Shown here in pieces: positions 14,485-22,007 of a stretch of 28,051 bases of DNA. How positions within the stretch are numbered: the stretch's first letter is position 1; each line of letters starts with the position of its first letter. Below the pieces are notes generated by a model. The model was not told where the DNA came from. It saw only the letters and a program-made list of their open reading frames with translations, and did no database searches. Made by a program: the position numbers and the translations under genes. Source of the stretch: Firmicutes bacterium CAG:194 (GTDB lineage: Bacteria > Bacillota > Clostridia > Lachnospirales > Lachnospiraceae); assembly GCA_000432915.1 (NCBI GenBank), contig HF995219.1, positions 1 to 28,051 of the forward strand, read 5' to 3'.

Positions 14485-15135
14485 ATGGAACGAGTTATTT
14501 GTCTGGCGATCGGTTATGTGTTCGGTCTGTTCCAGACGGCATTTATTTATGGAAAGATGAACCATATTGATATCAGGGAGCATGGAAGTGGAAATGCAGG
14601 TACAACAAATGCATTACGTGTGCTTGGGAAAAAAGCGGGACTGATCGTATTTTTAGGAGATGTTTTTAAATGCTTTTTTGCAGTAGAACTTGTCAGATTG
14701 CTTTTTAAACACACATATCCGGATATATTGCCGCTGTTATCACTCTATGCGGCAGCCGGTGCTATTCTGGGACACAATTTCCCGTTTTATCTGCAGTTTA
14801 AGGGCGGAAAAGGAATTGCGGCGACAGCAGGGCTGATCCTGGCATTTCACTGGCCGTTCCTCATCGTGGCAATACCGGTCTTCTGTATTTTGTTTTTTAC
14901 AACACATTATGTTTCGGTCGGTTCACTGGCTGTCTATATCGGATTTATCACAGAGCTGATCGTTTTAGGACAGAAGGGATATTTTGGCATGAGCCAGCCT
15001 GCACTTCTGGAAATGTATGCGGTCGGTATATTCCTGATGATTATGGCATTTGTCAGACATAAAGAAAATATCAAGAGATTATTTGCGGGAACAGAACGAA
15101 AGACGTATCTGTTTAAGGCTAACAAGGAGGACTAA
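14485..15135 (+). CDS. plsY: Glycerol-3-phosphate acyltransferase PlsY
   Basis: PlsY transfers the acyl group of acyl phosphate to the sn-1 position of glycerol 3-phosphate, giving lysophosphatidic acid at the inner membrane face. The 216-residue protein has several membrane helices and the three family motifs. These are HGSGNAGTTNALR (33-45), GHNFPFYLQFKGGKG (96-110) and RHKENIKRLFAGTE near residue 190. AGGGCAGG upstream supports the ATG at 14485. It is followed after three bases by gpsA, which supplies its substrate, so the two steps are genetically coupled. Confidence 0.96.
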   Translation: MERVICLAIGYVFGLFQTAFIYGKMNHIDIREHGSGNAGTTNALRVLGKKAGLIVFLGDVFKCFFAVELVRLLFKHTYPDILPLLSLYAAAGAILGHNFPFYLQFKGGKGIAATAGLILAFHWPFLIVAIPVFCILFFTTHYVSVGSLAVYIGFITELIVLGQKGYFGMSQPALLEMYAVGIFLMIMAFVRHKENIKRLFAGTERKTYLFKANKED

Positions 15136-15138
15136 AAA

Positions 15139-16143
15139 ATGGCGAAAATTGGTGTGATCGGCGCAGGAAGCTGGGGAACAGCACTTTCCAGACTGCTTGC
15201 AAACAACGGACATGATGTGATCGTGTGGTCTATTATAGAAGCGGAAGTAAAAATGCTGCAGGAAAAGCATGAGCATGTCGATAAGCTGCCGGGTGTGAAA
15301 CTGCCGGAAAGCATGGAGTTTACAACCGATTTAAAGAAAGCAATCGAAGGAAAGGATCTGCTTGTACTGGCTGTCCCTTCTTCCTTTACAAGAAGTACGG
15401 CAAAGTCCATGCGCGTGTTTGTGGCAGAAGGGCAGATCATTGTCAATGTAGCAAAGGGAATTGAAGAACATACGCTGATGACCTTATCCCAGATCATCGA
15501 GCAGGAGATCCCGCAGGCGGATGTTGCCGTATTGTCCGGACCTTCCCATGCGGAAGAAGTCGGAAAGGATATGCCGACGACCTGTGTAGTCGGTGCAAAG
15601 ACAAAGCAGACAGCGGAATATATCCAGAATATTTTTATGAACAATGCATATTTCCGCGTGTATACAAGCCCTGATATTCTGGGAATCGAGGTCGGTGCGG
15701 CACTGAAAAATGTTGTGGCACTGGCAGCAGGTATCGCAGACGGACTCGGCTGTGGAGATAATACAAAAGCAGCTCTGATCACCAGAGGAATTGCGGAAAT
15801 TTCGCGCCTGGGTGTCGCTATGGGCGGTAAGCCGGAGACATTTACGGGACTTTCCGGAATCGGCGATCTGATCGTGACCTGTGCCTCTATGCATTCACGC
15901 AACAGAAGAGCGGGGATCTTAATGGGACAGGGCAAGACGATGGAAGAAGCCATGGCTGAGGTCAAGATGGTCGTAGAAGGGGTTTATTCCGCAAAGGCAG
16001 CCAGAGAGCTTTCACGGAAATATAAGATCGATATGCCGATCATTGAAGAGGTCAATGAGATCTTATTTGAAAACAAGCCTGCAAAGGATGCGGTTAAAGA
16101 CCTGATGTTCCGCGATAAGAAGCCGGAACTTGCCTGGGAATAG
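15139..16143 (+). CDS. gpsA: NAD(P)-dependent glycerol-3-phosphate dehydrogenase
   Basis: GpsA reduces dihydroxyacetone phosphate to sn-glycerol 3-phosphate for phospholipid synthesis. The 334-residue product has the N-terminal nucleotide-binding loop GAGSWG (8-13), a conserved Lys in NVAKGIE (Lys106), SGPSHAEE (133-140) and EVGAALKNVVALAAG with Lys190. CGDNTKAALITRG follows. The length is normal. AAGGAGG, partly inside the end of plsY, gives a strong ribosome binding site. This is the last gene of the der-plsY-gpsA run. No clear terminator with a T run follows, only the inverted repeat at 16157-16193. Confidence 0.97.
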   Translation: MAKIGVIGAGSWGTALSRLLANNGHDVIVWSIIEAEVKMLQEKHEHVDKLPGVKLPESMEFTTDLKKAIEGKDLLVLAVPSSFTRSTAKSMRVFVAEGQIIVNVAKGIEEHTLMTLSQIIEQEIPQADVAVLSGPSHAEEVGKDMPTTCVVGAKTKQTAEYIQNIFMNNAYFRVYTSPDILGIEVGAALKNVVALAAGIADGLGCGDNTKAALITRGIAEISRLGVAMGGKPETFTGLSGIGDLIVTCASMHSRNRRAGILMGQGKTMEEAMAEVKMVVEGVYSAKAARELSRKYKIDMPIIEEVNEILFENKPAKDAVKDLMFRDKKPELAWE

Positions 16144-16156
16144 AGTACTTTGCCGG

Positions 16157-16233
16157 ATTGTGTGCATAAATACGCGGGAACATTGCACATAATTTGAAAA
16201 TTGGTGTTGAAATTTGCAAAAAAATAATATAAA
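16157..16233 (+). promoter_or_regulatory. Inverted repeat and probable promoter region of the BMP transporter operon
   Basis: ATTGTGTGCA (16157-16166) pairs with TGCACATAAT (16184-16193) over 10 bp with one G-T pair and a 17-base loop. It has no T run, so an operator is as likely as a weak terminator for gpsA. An AT-rich -10 candidate TAATATAAA (16225-16233) follows; the best -35 (TTGGTG, 16201-16206, 18 bases away) is weak. The ribosome binding site GAGGAGG sits close to the next ATG. Confidence 0.4.
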
Positions 16234-16283
16234 GTAACCTTTGTAGTTTAAAATTTCATGAAAGGTCTAAAGAGGAGGACATT

Positions 16284-17528
16284 ATGAAGAAAAAATTATT
16301 AAGTATTCTTCTTTCTGTTGCTATGGTTGCTTCTTTATGTGCTTGCGGTGCGAGCAATGATACAGCTGACAATGCAGCTCAGACAGAAGAGACAACAGAT
16401 GCAGCAAGTGACGAAGCTACAGATGCGGCAACGGACGCAGCTACAGACGAAGCAACTGATGAGACAGCAGATGCAGCTGACAAAGCAGGTGTTATGCCGG
16501 CTATCGCAAAAGAGGATATCAAGGTTGGTGTGATCCACATTGGTGATCCTGCAACAGGAAGCGGTTACTCTTATGCACATGATCAGGGTATCGTAGGTAT
16601 GCAGCAGACATTAGGTCTGTCTGATGATCAGATCGTTCGCAAGCTTAACGTAGATGACGGTGATACAACAGCAATCGAGAATGCAATGCTGGAATGTGTT
16701 GAAGAAGGATGCAACATCATCTTCGCTACAAGCTGGGGTTACATGGATACATGTGAACAGCTTGCTGCAGAATATCCGGATGTTATTTTCTCTCATGCAA
16801 CAGGTTATAAATCAAACGGTACAAACTTTAATAACTACTTTGGCAGAATCTATCAGGCAAGATACCTTGCAGGTATTGCAGCAGGTATGAAGACAACAAC
16901 AAACAAGCTTGGTTATGTATCCGCAATGGGTCAGGAAAACTCTGAGTGTACAGGTGGTATCAATGCATTTGCAATGGGCGCTTATTCTGTAAATCCTGAT
17001 TGTGAAGTATATGTAAAGGTTACAAACAGCTGGTATGATCCGGAAGGTGAGACACAGGCTGCACAGGCTCTGATCGATGCCGGTTGTGATGTGATCGCAC
17101 AGCACTGTGATACACCGAACCCACAGCTTGCAGCTGAACAGGCAGGCGTATTTGGTGTTGGCTACAACTCAGATATGTCCAAAGATGCACCAAAGGCAGC
17201 TATCACATCTGTTATGTGGGACTGGTCAGCATACTATACACAGGCTGTTGAATCAGTGATCAACGGTACATGGGATGGATCTAACTACTTCGGCGGTATG
17301 AGCGACGGTCTTGTAAACATTGCACCACTTGCTGATTTCGCAGCAGACGGTACACAGGAAGCAATCGACGAAGCTACAGCTAAGATCGAGTCCGGTGACT
17401 GGGATGTATTCGACGGTGTGATCGAAACAAACGACGGTTCAACAGTTGGTACAGAAGGCGAGCATATGGCTGATGCTGATATCACAGGCAATATGAACTG
17501 GTACTTCAAGAACGTAGTTGTAAAATAA
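16284..17528 (+). CDS. BMP-family ABC transporter substrate-binding lipoprotein
   Basis: This is a surface lipoprotein that captures the solute for the downstream ABC transporter. BMP-family proteins of this type usually bind nucleosides. Residues 1-20 are a lipoprotein signal with lipobox LCAC and the lipidated Cys21. Residues 22-67 are a Thr/Asp/Ala/Glu-rich linker with repeated ATD units. The BMP domain starts near IKVGVIHIGDPATGSGYSY and continues to the end at residue 414. GAGGAGG gives a strong start. The ATPase gene follows after a terminator-like hairpin, which should favour higher expression of the binding protein than of the membrane complex. The exact ligand cannot be read from the sequence. 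Confidence 0.93.
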   Translation: MKKKLLSILLSVAMVASLCACGASNDTADNAAQTEETTDAASDEATDAATDAATDEATDETADAADKAGVMPAIAKEDIKVGVIHIGDPATGSGYSYAHDQGIVGMQQTLGLSDDQIVRKLNVDDGDTTAIENAMLECVEEGCNIIFATSWGYMDTCEQLAAEYPDVIFSHATGYKSNGTNFNNYFGRIYQARYLAGIAAGMKTTTNKLGYVSAMGQENSECTGGINAFAMGAYSVNPDCEVYVKVTNSWYDPEGETQAAQALIDAGCDVIAQHCDTPNPQLAAEQAGVFGVGYNSDMSKDAPKAAITSVMWDWSAYYTQAVESVINGTWDGSNYFGGMSDGLVNIAPLADFAADGTQEAIDEATAKIESGDWDVFDGVIETNDGSTVGTEGEHMADADITGNMNWYFKNVVVK

Positions 17529-17554
17529 AACATGTTTGACTGTATAAGTCAATT

Positions 17555-17600
17555 AAATCAAGGGGGATCTCTCGAATGGCGGTCCCCCTTGAATTTTATA
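17555..17600 (+). terminator. Terminator/attenuator between the lipoprotein and ATPase genes
   Basis: The arms TCAAGGGGGA (17558-17567) and TCCCCCTTGA (17583-17592) pair over 10 bp with a 15-base loop, followed by ATTTTATA. Partial read-through would lower expression of the ATPase and permeases compared with the lipoprotein. Confidence 0.78.
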
Positions 17601-17635
17601 GGGAAGAAAACAGACAAGGTACAAAGAGGTTGAGT

Positions 17636-19177
17636 ATGGCAGATTATGCAATCGAATGTAAAAAAATAACGAAGACCTTCGGTAGTGTGGTTGCAAACGA
17701 TCAGATCGATCTGAAGGTAAAAAAGGGTGAAATCCTGGCACTGCTTGGAGAAAACGGATCAGGAAAGACAACCCTGATGAATATGCTTTCCGGTATTTAT
17801 CATCCGGACAGCGGGGAAATATTGGTAAACGGACAGACCGTGGCGATCAATTCGCCGGTAGATGCGATGCATCTCGGAATCGGTATGATCCATCAGCACT
17901 TTAAGTTGGTGGAGTCGTTCCGCGCAATGGACAATATTGTGATCGGAACAAAGGGAAAGAGACTCACAGATAAGGAACTGAGCCAGAAGATCAAGGAAAT
18001 CTGTGATAAATTTGGATTGGAAATTGAACCGGAAAAACGTGTCTACGAAATGAGTGTCAGCGAGAAGCAGACAGTAGAGATCGTAAAGGTTTTATATAAA
18101 GGTGCGGATATTTTGATTCTGGATGAGCCGACAGCGGTTCTGACACCGCAGGAAACGGAACGGCTTTTTGAAATCCTCCGGAAGATGAAGGAGAAAGGCT
18201 GTGCGATCATCATTATCACGCATAAGCTGCAGGAAGTGCTGGAGATCAGCGATCGTGTGACGATCCTGCGAAAAGGAAAGAGTATTGAAACGGTAGAAAC
18301 AGCCAAAAGTAATAAACAGACGCTGACAGAGTTAATGGTCGGCAGAAAAGTCAGTCTGGAAATCGACAGACCGGAGCCTGAACATGTAGATACGATCTTA
18401 AAGGTTGTAGATCTTTCGGTCGACAAGCCGGATGGCTCAAAGGGGCTGGATGATATTTCCTTTGAGATCAAAAAAGGTGAGATCCTCGGTGTGGCAGGTG
18501 TGGCAGGCAGTGGCCAGAAAGAGCTTTGCGAGACGATTGCAGGTCTGATGCAGGCAAAAGAAGGAGCGATCCTTTATAAAAAGACAAATCTGCTCGGCAA
18601 GACACCTTCCGAAATTATCAATCTGGGTATCAGTATGAGCTTTGTACCGGAGGATCGTCTTGGTATGGGACTTGTTTCCACGATGGGTATGACAGATAAT
18701 ATGCTGCTCAAGAGCTATAAAGCAGGCAAAGGGCCGTTTGTCAGAAGAAAACCGGCAAAGGAACTTGCGGCGAAGCTGGTAGAGAAGCTGAGTATTGTAA
18801 CGCCAGGTATTGAGACGCCTGTGCGTATGATGAGTGGAGGTAACGTACAGAAGGTTCTTCTGGGACGTGAGATCGAATCAGAACCGAATCTGCTGATCAC
18901 GGCTTATCCGGTGCGAGGACTGGATATCAATTCCTCTTATGTGATCTATGATCTTTTGAATGAACAGAAGAAGAAAAATGTGGCAGTCATGTATATCGGA
19001 GAAGATCTGGATGTGCTTCTAGAGCTTTCCGACCGGATCATGGTACTGTGCCACGGTAAGATCACAGGTATCTTAGATGCCAGAACAGCGACCAAGGAAC
19101 AGATCGGTATGCTGATGACCGGCGATACGGAAGATGCTGTGGAAGAAACGACGAAAGGAGGGCAGACAAATGAATAA
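17636..19177 (+). CDS. Nucleoside/sugar-type ABC transporter ATPase (two ATPase domains)
   Basis: This 513-residue double ATPase drives the BMP-type importer. Domain 1 has Walker A GENGSGKT (38-45), a relaxed signature MSVSEKQ (139-145), Walker B ILILDEPTAVL (Asp163, Glu164) and the His switch ITHK. Domain 2 has a degenerate Walker A GVAGSGQKE (288-296), signature MSGGNVQK, and a Walker B replaced by LLITAYPVRGLD without the catalytic Glu. This asymmetry is usual in the family. An in-frame ATG at 17576 lies inside the attenuator hairpin and is rejected; the ATG at 17636 has AGAGGT before it. The stop overlaps the next gene by 8 bases. Confidence 0.95.
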   Translation: MADYAIECKKITKTFGSVVANDQIDLKVKKGEILALLGENGSGKTTLMNMLSGIYHPDSGEILVNGQTVAINSPVDAMHLGIGMIHQHFKLVESFRAMDNIVIGTKGKRLTDKELSQKIKEICDKFGLEIEPEKRVYEMSVSEKQTVEIVKVLYKGADILILDEPTAVLTPQETERLFEILRKMKEKGCAIIIITHKLQEVLEISDRVTILRKGKSIETVETAKSNKQTLTELMVGRKVSLEIDRPEPEHVDTILKVVDLSVDKPDGSKGLDDISFEIKKGEILGVAGVAGSGQKELCETIAGLMQAKEGAILYKKTNLLGKTPSEIINLGISMSFVPEDRLGMGLVSTMGMTDNMLLKSYKAGKGPFVRRKPAKELAAKLVEKLSIVTPGIETPVRMMSGGNVQKVLLGREIESEPNLLITAYPVRGLDINSSYVIYDLLNEQKKKNVAVMYIGEDLDVLLELSDRIMVLCHGKITGILDARTATKEQIGMLMTGDTEDAVEETTKGGQTNE

Positions 19178-20255
19178 ACAGACAAAAGAACCGCTTCTGC
19201 GTACGGTCAAACGTGCGGAGATGGGAAACAGACAGATCCTTATTTTACGTCTGCTCGCCATTTTATTATCACTTGTGGCAGGAGGTATTTTTATCCTGTG
19301 TATCGGCTATAATCCGTTTGTGATCTATGGCACGATCATTACCGGTGCATTCAGAAGTGCGATGGCTGTACAGGCGACAGTCAAGATCATGATCCCGCTT
19401 CTGATCTGCTCCCTCGGTGTGACGCTTGCTTTTAAGATGCGTTTCTGGAACATCGGTGCAGAAGGACAGTTGATTTTCGGGGCAACCTGTGCTTCCTTCT
19501 TCGCTCTTTACTGCAGTAACTGGAATCACGTTGTACTGCTTCTGGTGATGGCAGTGGCAGGTATTGTGGGCGGCGGTCTCTGGGGACTGATCCCTGCGTT
19601 CTTTAAAGTAAAATTCAATACAAATGAAACCTTGTTTACACTGATGCTGAATTACATTGCCATGTATTTTGTATCCTATCTGCAGGATGGTCCATGGAGA
19701 GATCCTGCGGCAAACGGTTTCTCCAAGATCCAGAGATTTGATGCCAATGCGGCGCTGGATAAGGTGGCAGGCATCCAGTGTGGCTGGATCGTGGCACTGA
19801 TCCTCGTTGTAGTGGTGTTTGTATACCTGAAGTTCAGCAAGTCCGGCTATGAGATCGGTGTTGTCGGTGTCAGCCAGGATACAGCAAGATATGCCGGTAT
19901 GAATGTCAAAAAGATCATTTTAAAGACGATGTTTTTAAGTGGTGCGATCTGTGGACTGGGCGGTATGATCCAGGCAAGCGGTTCCGATGTCACACTGACT
20001 ATGAATGTGGCAGGCGGTGTCGGATTTACAGCGATCATCGTTGCATGGCTGTCACAGCTGAATCCTTTTGTGATACTGATCGTTTCCTTCCTGTTTGCAG
20101 TACTGGAGAAGGGAAGTAGTGTTGTACAGTCATCGTTCGGACTTTCCACAGATTGTGCGGATGTACTGCAGGGAATTATTTTATTCTTTATTTTGGGCTG
20201 TGAATTCTTTGTACGTTATAAATTTGTAGGCAGAAGTAAAGGAGGAGACAAATAA
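19170..20255 (+). CDS. Nucleoside-type ABC transporter permease, subunit 1
   Basis: This 361-residue membrane protein belongs to the branched-chain-type permease family used by BMP-dependent nucleoside importers. A polar N-terminus (1-24) precedes multiple hydrophobic segments. Loops include FWNIGAEGQLIFGA, FNTNETLFTLMLNYIA and an EIGVVGVSQDTARYAGM segment of the kind that contacts the ATPase. AAGGAGGG lies about eight bases before the ATG at 19170. An upstream ATG at 19134 lies within the ATPase gene and is not preferred. It overlaps the ATPase gene by 8 bases and the next permease by one base (TAATG), so translation is probably coupled. Confidence 0.94.
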   Translation: MNKQTKEPLLRTVKRAEMGNRQILILRLLAILLSLVAGGIFILCIGYNPFVIYGTIITGAFRSAMAVQATVKIMIPLLICSLGVTLAFKMRFWNIGAEGQLIFGATCASFFALYCSNWNHVVLLLVMAVAGIVGGGLWGLIPAFFKVKFNTNETLFTLMLNYIAMYFVSYLQDGPWRDPAANGFSKIQRFDANAALDKVAGIQCGWIVALILVVVVFVYLKFSKSGYEIGVVGVSQDTARYAGMNVKKIILKTMFLSGAICGLGGMIQASGSDVTLTMNVAGGVGFTAIIVAWLSQLNPFVILIVSFLFAVLEKGSSVVQSSFGLSTDCADVLQGIILFFILGCEFFVRYKFVGRSKGGDK

Positions 20256-21211
20256 TGGATATGGTAATTAAATTCTTGGTAGCGGCAGTACTTGCCGGAA
20301 CTCCTTTATTATATGGTACGGTAGGAGAAATCCTTTCCGAAAAAACAGGACATCTGAATCTGGGTGTGGAAGGCATGATGTCGATCGGTGCCTGCGCAGG
20401 CTTTATGGCAGGCTATCAGACAGACAGCTTTGTCATTGCTATTTTGGCATCTGCTCTGGCAGGCGCACTCAGCGCATTGATCTATGCATTGTTGACGGTT
20501 ACGTTTATGGCAAATCAGAACGTAACGGGTCTGACACTGACGATCTTCGGTATCGGACTTGCCAACTTCATCGGTGTTATGATGATCGCAAAATCACCGG
20601 ACGGTACTTTGAAATTACCGGAGCATATTACAGCTGCGATGCGGAGCATCCATATTCCGGGGCTTTCCGATATTCCGGTTGTGGGACCGCTCTTATTCTC
20701 TTATAATCCGTTTGTTTATCTTGGTATCCTGATCGCGATTCTTTGCGGTATTTATCTTGGTAAGACAAAAACAGGTCTGAATGTACAGGCGATCGGACAG
20801 AACCCTGCAGCAGCGGATGCAGCGGGTATTCAGGTGACGAAATGGAAATATATCAATATTGTAGCCGGTGGTGCGATCTGCGGTATCGGTGGGGCATATT
20901 GTTCTATGATCATCAATGGTGGTGTATGGATCAGTGATAATGTAGGCGGACTTGGCTGGATCGCGGTAGCACTTGTTATCTTCGCTTCCTGGAGACCGAC
21001 TCTTGCAATCTGGGGATCCTTTGTATTTGGTGCCCTGCGTATCCTGAAGTATTACATTCCGCAGTCGGTATTTCCGTTCCCGATCGCGTTTTACGATATG
21101 CTTCCGTTCCTGATCACAGCGGTTGTACTGGTCCTCAGTTCTATCCGCAACAGACGAAACAGTAATATGCCGGAAGCACTTGGAAATAATTACTTCCGCG
21201 AAGAACGGTAG
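20255..21211 (+). CDS. Nucleoside-type ABC transporter permease, subunit 2
   Basis: This is the second permease of the importer, 318 residues with about nine membrane segments. The N-terminal TPLLYGTVGEILSEKTGHLN and LGVEGMMSIGA segments are typical of this subunit family. A GLNVQAIGQNPAAADAAGI loop is the likely ATPase contact. The start overlaps the previous stop (TAATG), and AAAGGAGGAG lies upstream. A 20-bp terminator-like hairpin begins four bases after the stop, closing the operon. Together the four genes form a full nucleoside-type uptake system. No salvage enzyme is adjacent, though prs and PgeF in the window also touch nucleotide metabolism. Confidence 0.95.
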   Translation: MDMVIKFLVAAVLAGTPLLYGTVGEILSEKTGHLNLGVEGMMSIGACAGFMAGYQTDSFVIAILASALAGALSALIYALLTVTFMANQNVTGLTLTIFGIGLANFIGVMMIAKSPDGTLKLPEHITAAMRSIHIPGLSDIPVVGPLLFSYNPFVYLGILIAILCGIYLGKTKTGLNVQAIGQNPAAADAAGIQVTKWKYINIVAGGAICGIGGAYCSMIINGGVWISDNVGGLGWIAVALVIFASWRPTLAIWGSFVFGALRILKYYIPQSVFPFPIAFYDMLPFLITAVVLVLSSIRNRRNSNMPEALGNNYFREER

Positions 21212-21214
21212 ATC

Positions 21215-21261
21215 TTTCTACATGATCCCGATGCCGGTTATGGCATCGGGTCATGTAGAAA
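21215..21261 (+). terminator. Strong hairpin ending the transporter operon
   Basis: TTTCTACATGA and CCCGATGCC (21215-21225, 21227-21235) pair with GGCATCGGG and TCATGTAGAAA (21242-21261). This is 20 bp with one bulged T and a six-base loop. No T run follows on the plus strand beyond ATCAATATAATT, so it may block exonucleases or work with protein factors. Confidence 0.7.
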
Positions 21262-21325
21262 TCAATATAATTCATATATACCTCAATGTACTTCCATATT
21301 CGATACACTTTTCATTATTTGAATG

Positions 21326-21366
21326 AAAAAGGCATCGAATCTATCTTGGCTAATCTTTTTCGATGC
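21326..21366 (-). terminator. Minus-strand terminator after the VanZ-like gene
   Basis: GCATCGAA and TTCGATGC (21332-21339, 21359-21366) pair over 8 bp. Read on the minus strand, the stem is followed by CTTTTTC. An overlapping 8-bp hairpin TTTTCATT/AATGAAAA (21309-21316, 21322-21329) lies next to it. The rest of 21262-21456 shows no gene. Confidence 0.65.
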
Positions 21367-21456
21367 ATTTCTAATCCTATTTTAGGCAAAACCCGAAACA
21401 AAAAGCATCGGAAATCTGAATTTCTGTTTGCGCTTATAGCAGTTTCCTGTTTGCTT

Positions 21457-21987
21457 CTACCTCTTCTTCGCCAGCGGCGCAAAGATCGTCTTGCGCCCGA
21501 TAAAGCCAACAATCCGCGTCAGAATGATTCCTAAAAAGATACCACAGCTGTCTATGTAGACGTCACGTTTTGTTGGTGTCCGTCCGGCGACAAAGGACTG
21601 GTGGTATTCGTCGAGACAGGCGAAGCCTACACAAAAGGCGCCTGCAAACACCATCAGCCAGATCCCACGCATGCCATATACATAAAGCGGGAAGGAGACT
21701 GTCACAGCCAGCAGGAAATATTCACTGAAGTGTGCCAGCTTACGGACATAAAAATGATATTTGTCCGTGTAGACATTGATCTGTGCATCGGTCAGTTCCA
21801 GATCTGCGATCGTATCGACCGTTTCTACCAGCTTATGTGTGACCTTGTAGCTGAGCTGTGCGGAGGAAACCCCACTCTGGGAGGAAAAATTAAAAATACA
21901 GTACATGACGATAATGGCGGGCACAAAGGAAAGCGGCTTTAAAACAAGCCGCAATACGGTTTTGATAAATAACCAGACATATTTCAT
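21457..21987 (-). CDS. VanZ-like membrane protein
   Basis: This is a 176-residue membrane protein of the VanZ-like family. Hydrophobic segments lie near 14-33, 90-104, 108-124 and 147-165. Family signatures are RKLAHFSEYFLLA and DEYHQSFVAGRTPTKRDVYID, which hold conserved His, Glu, Gln and Asp. VanZ itself gives low-level teicoplanin resistance, but most relatives have unknown roles in the envelope, so no resistance should be assumed. GAGGAG lies upstream of the ATG. It follows the 759-residue gene by 20 bases in the same direction, so both likely share one transcript ending at 21326-21366. Confidence 0.88.
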   Translation of the reverse strand: MKYVWLFIKTVLRLVLKPLSFVPAIIVMYCIFNFSSQSGVSSAQLSYKVTHKLVETVDTIADLELTDAQINVYTDKYHFYVRKLAHFSEYFLLAVTVSFPLYVYGMRGIWLMVFAGAFCVGFACLDEYHQSFVAGRTPTKRDVYIDSCGIFLGIILTRIVGFIGRKTIFAPLAKKR

Positions 21988-22007
21988 AATATAAAACTCC
22001 TCTTATT

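Noticed and set aside
21286..21534. An 82-codon plus-strand frame next to the VanZ-like gene
   Set aside because: It overlaps the minus-strand terminator and the VanZ coding end and has no family resemblance or start signal.
21457..21987. Glycopeptide resistance role for the VanZ-like protein
   Set aside because: No vanHAX or vanRS context is present, and most VanZ-like proteins are unrelated to resistance.
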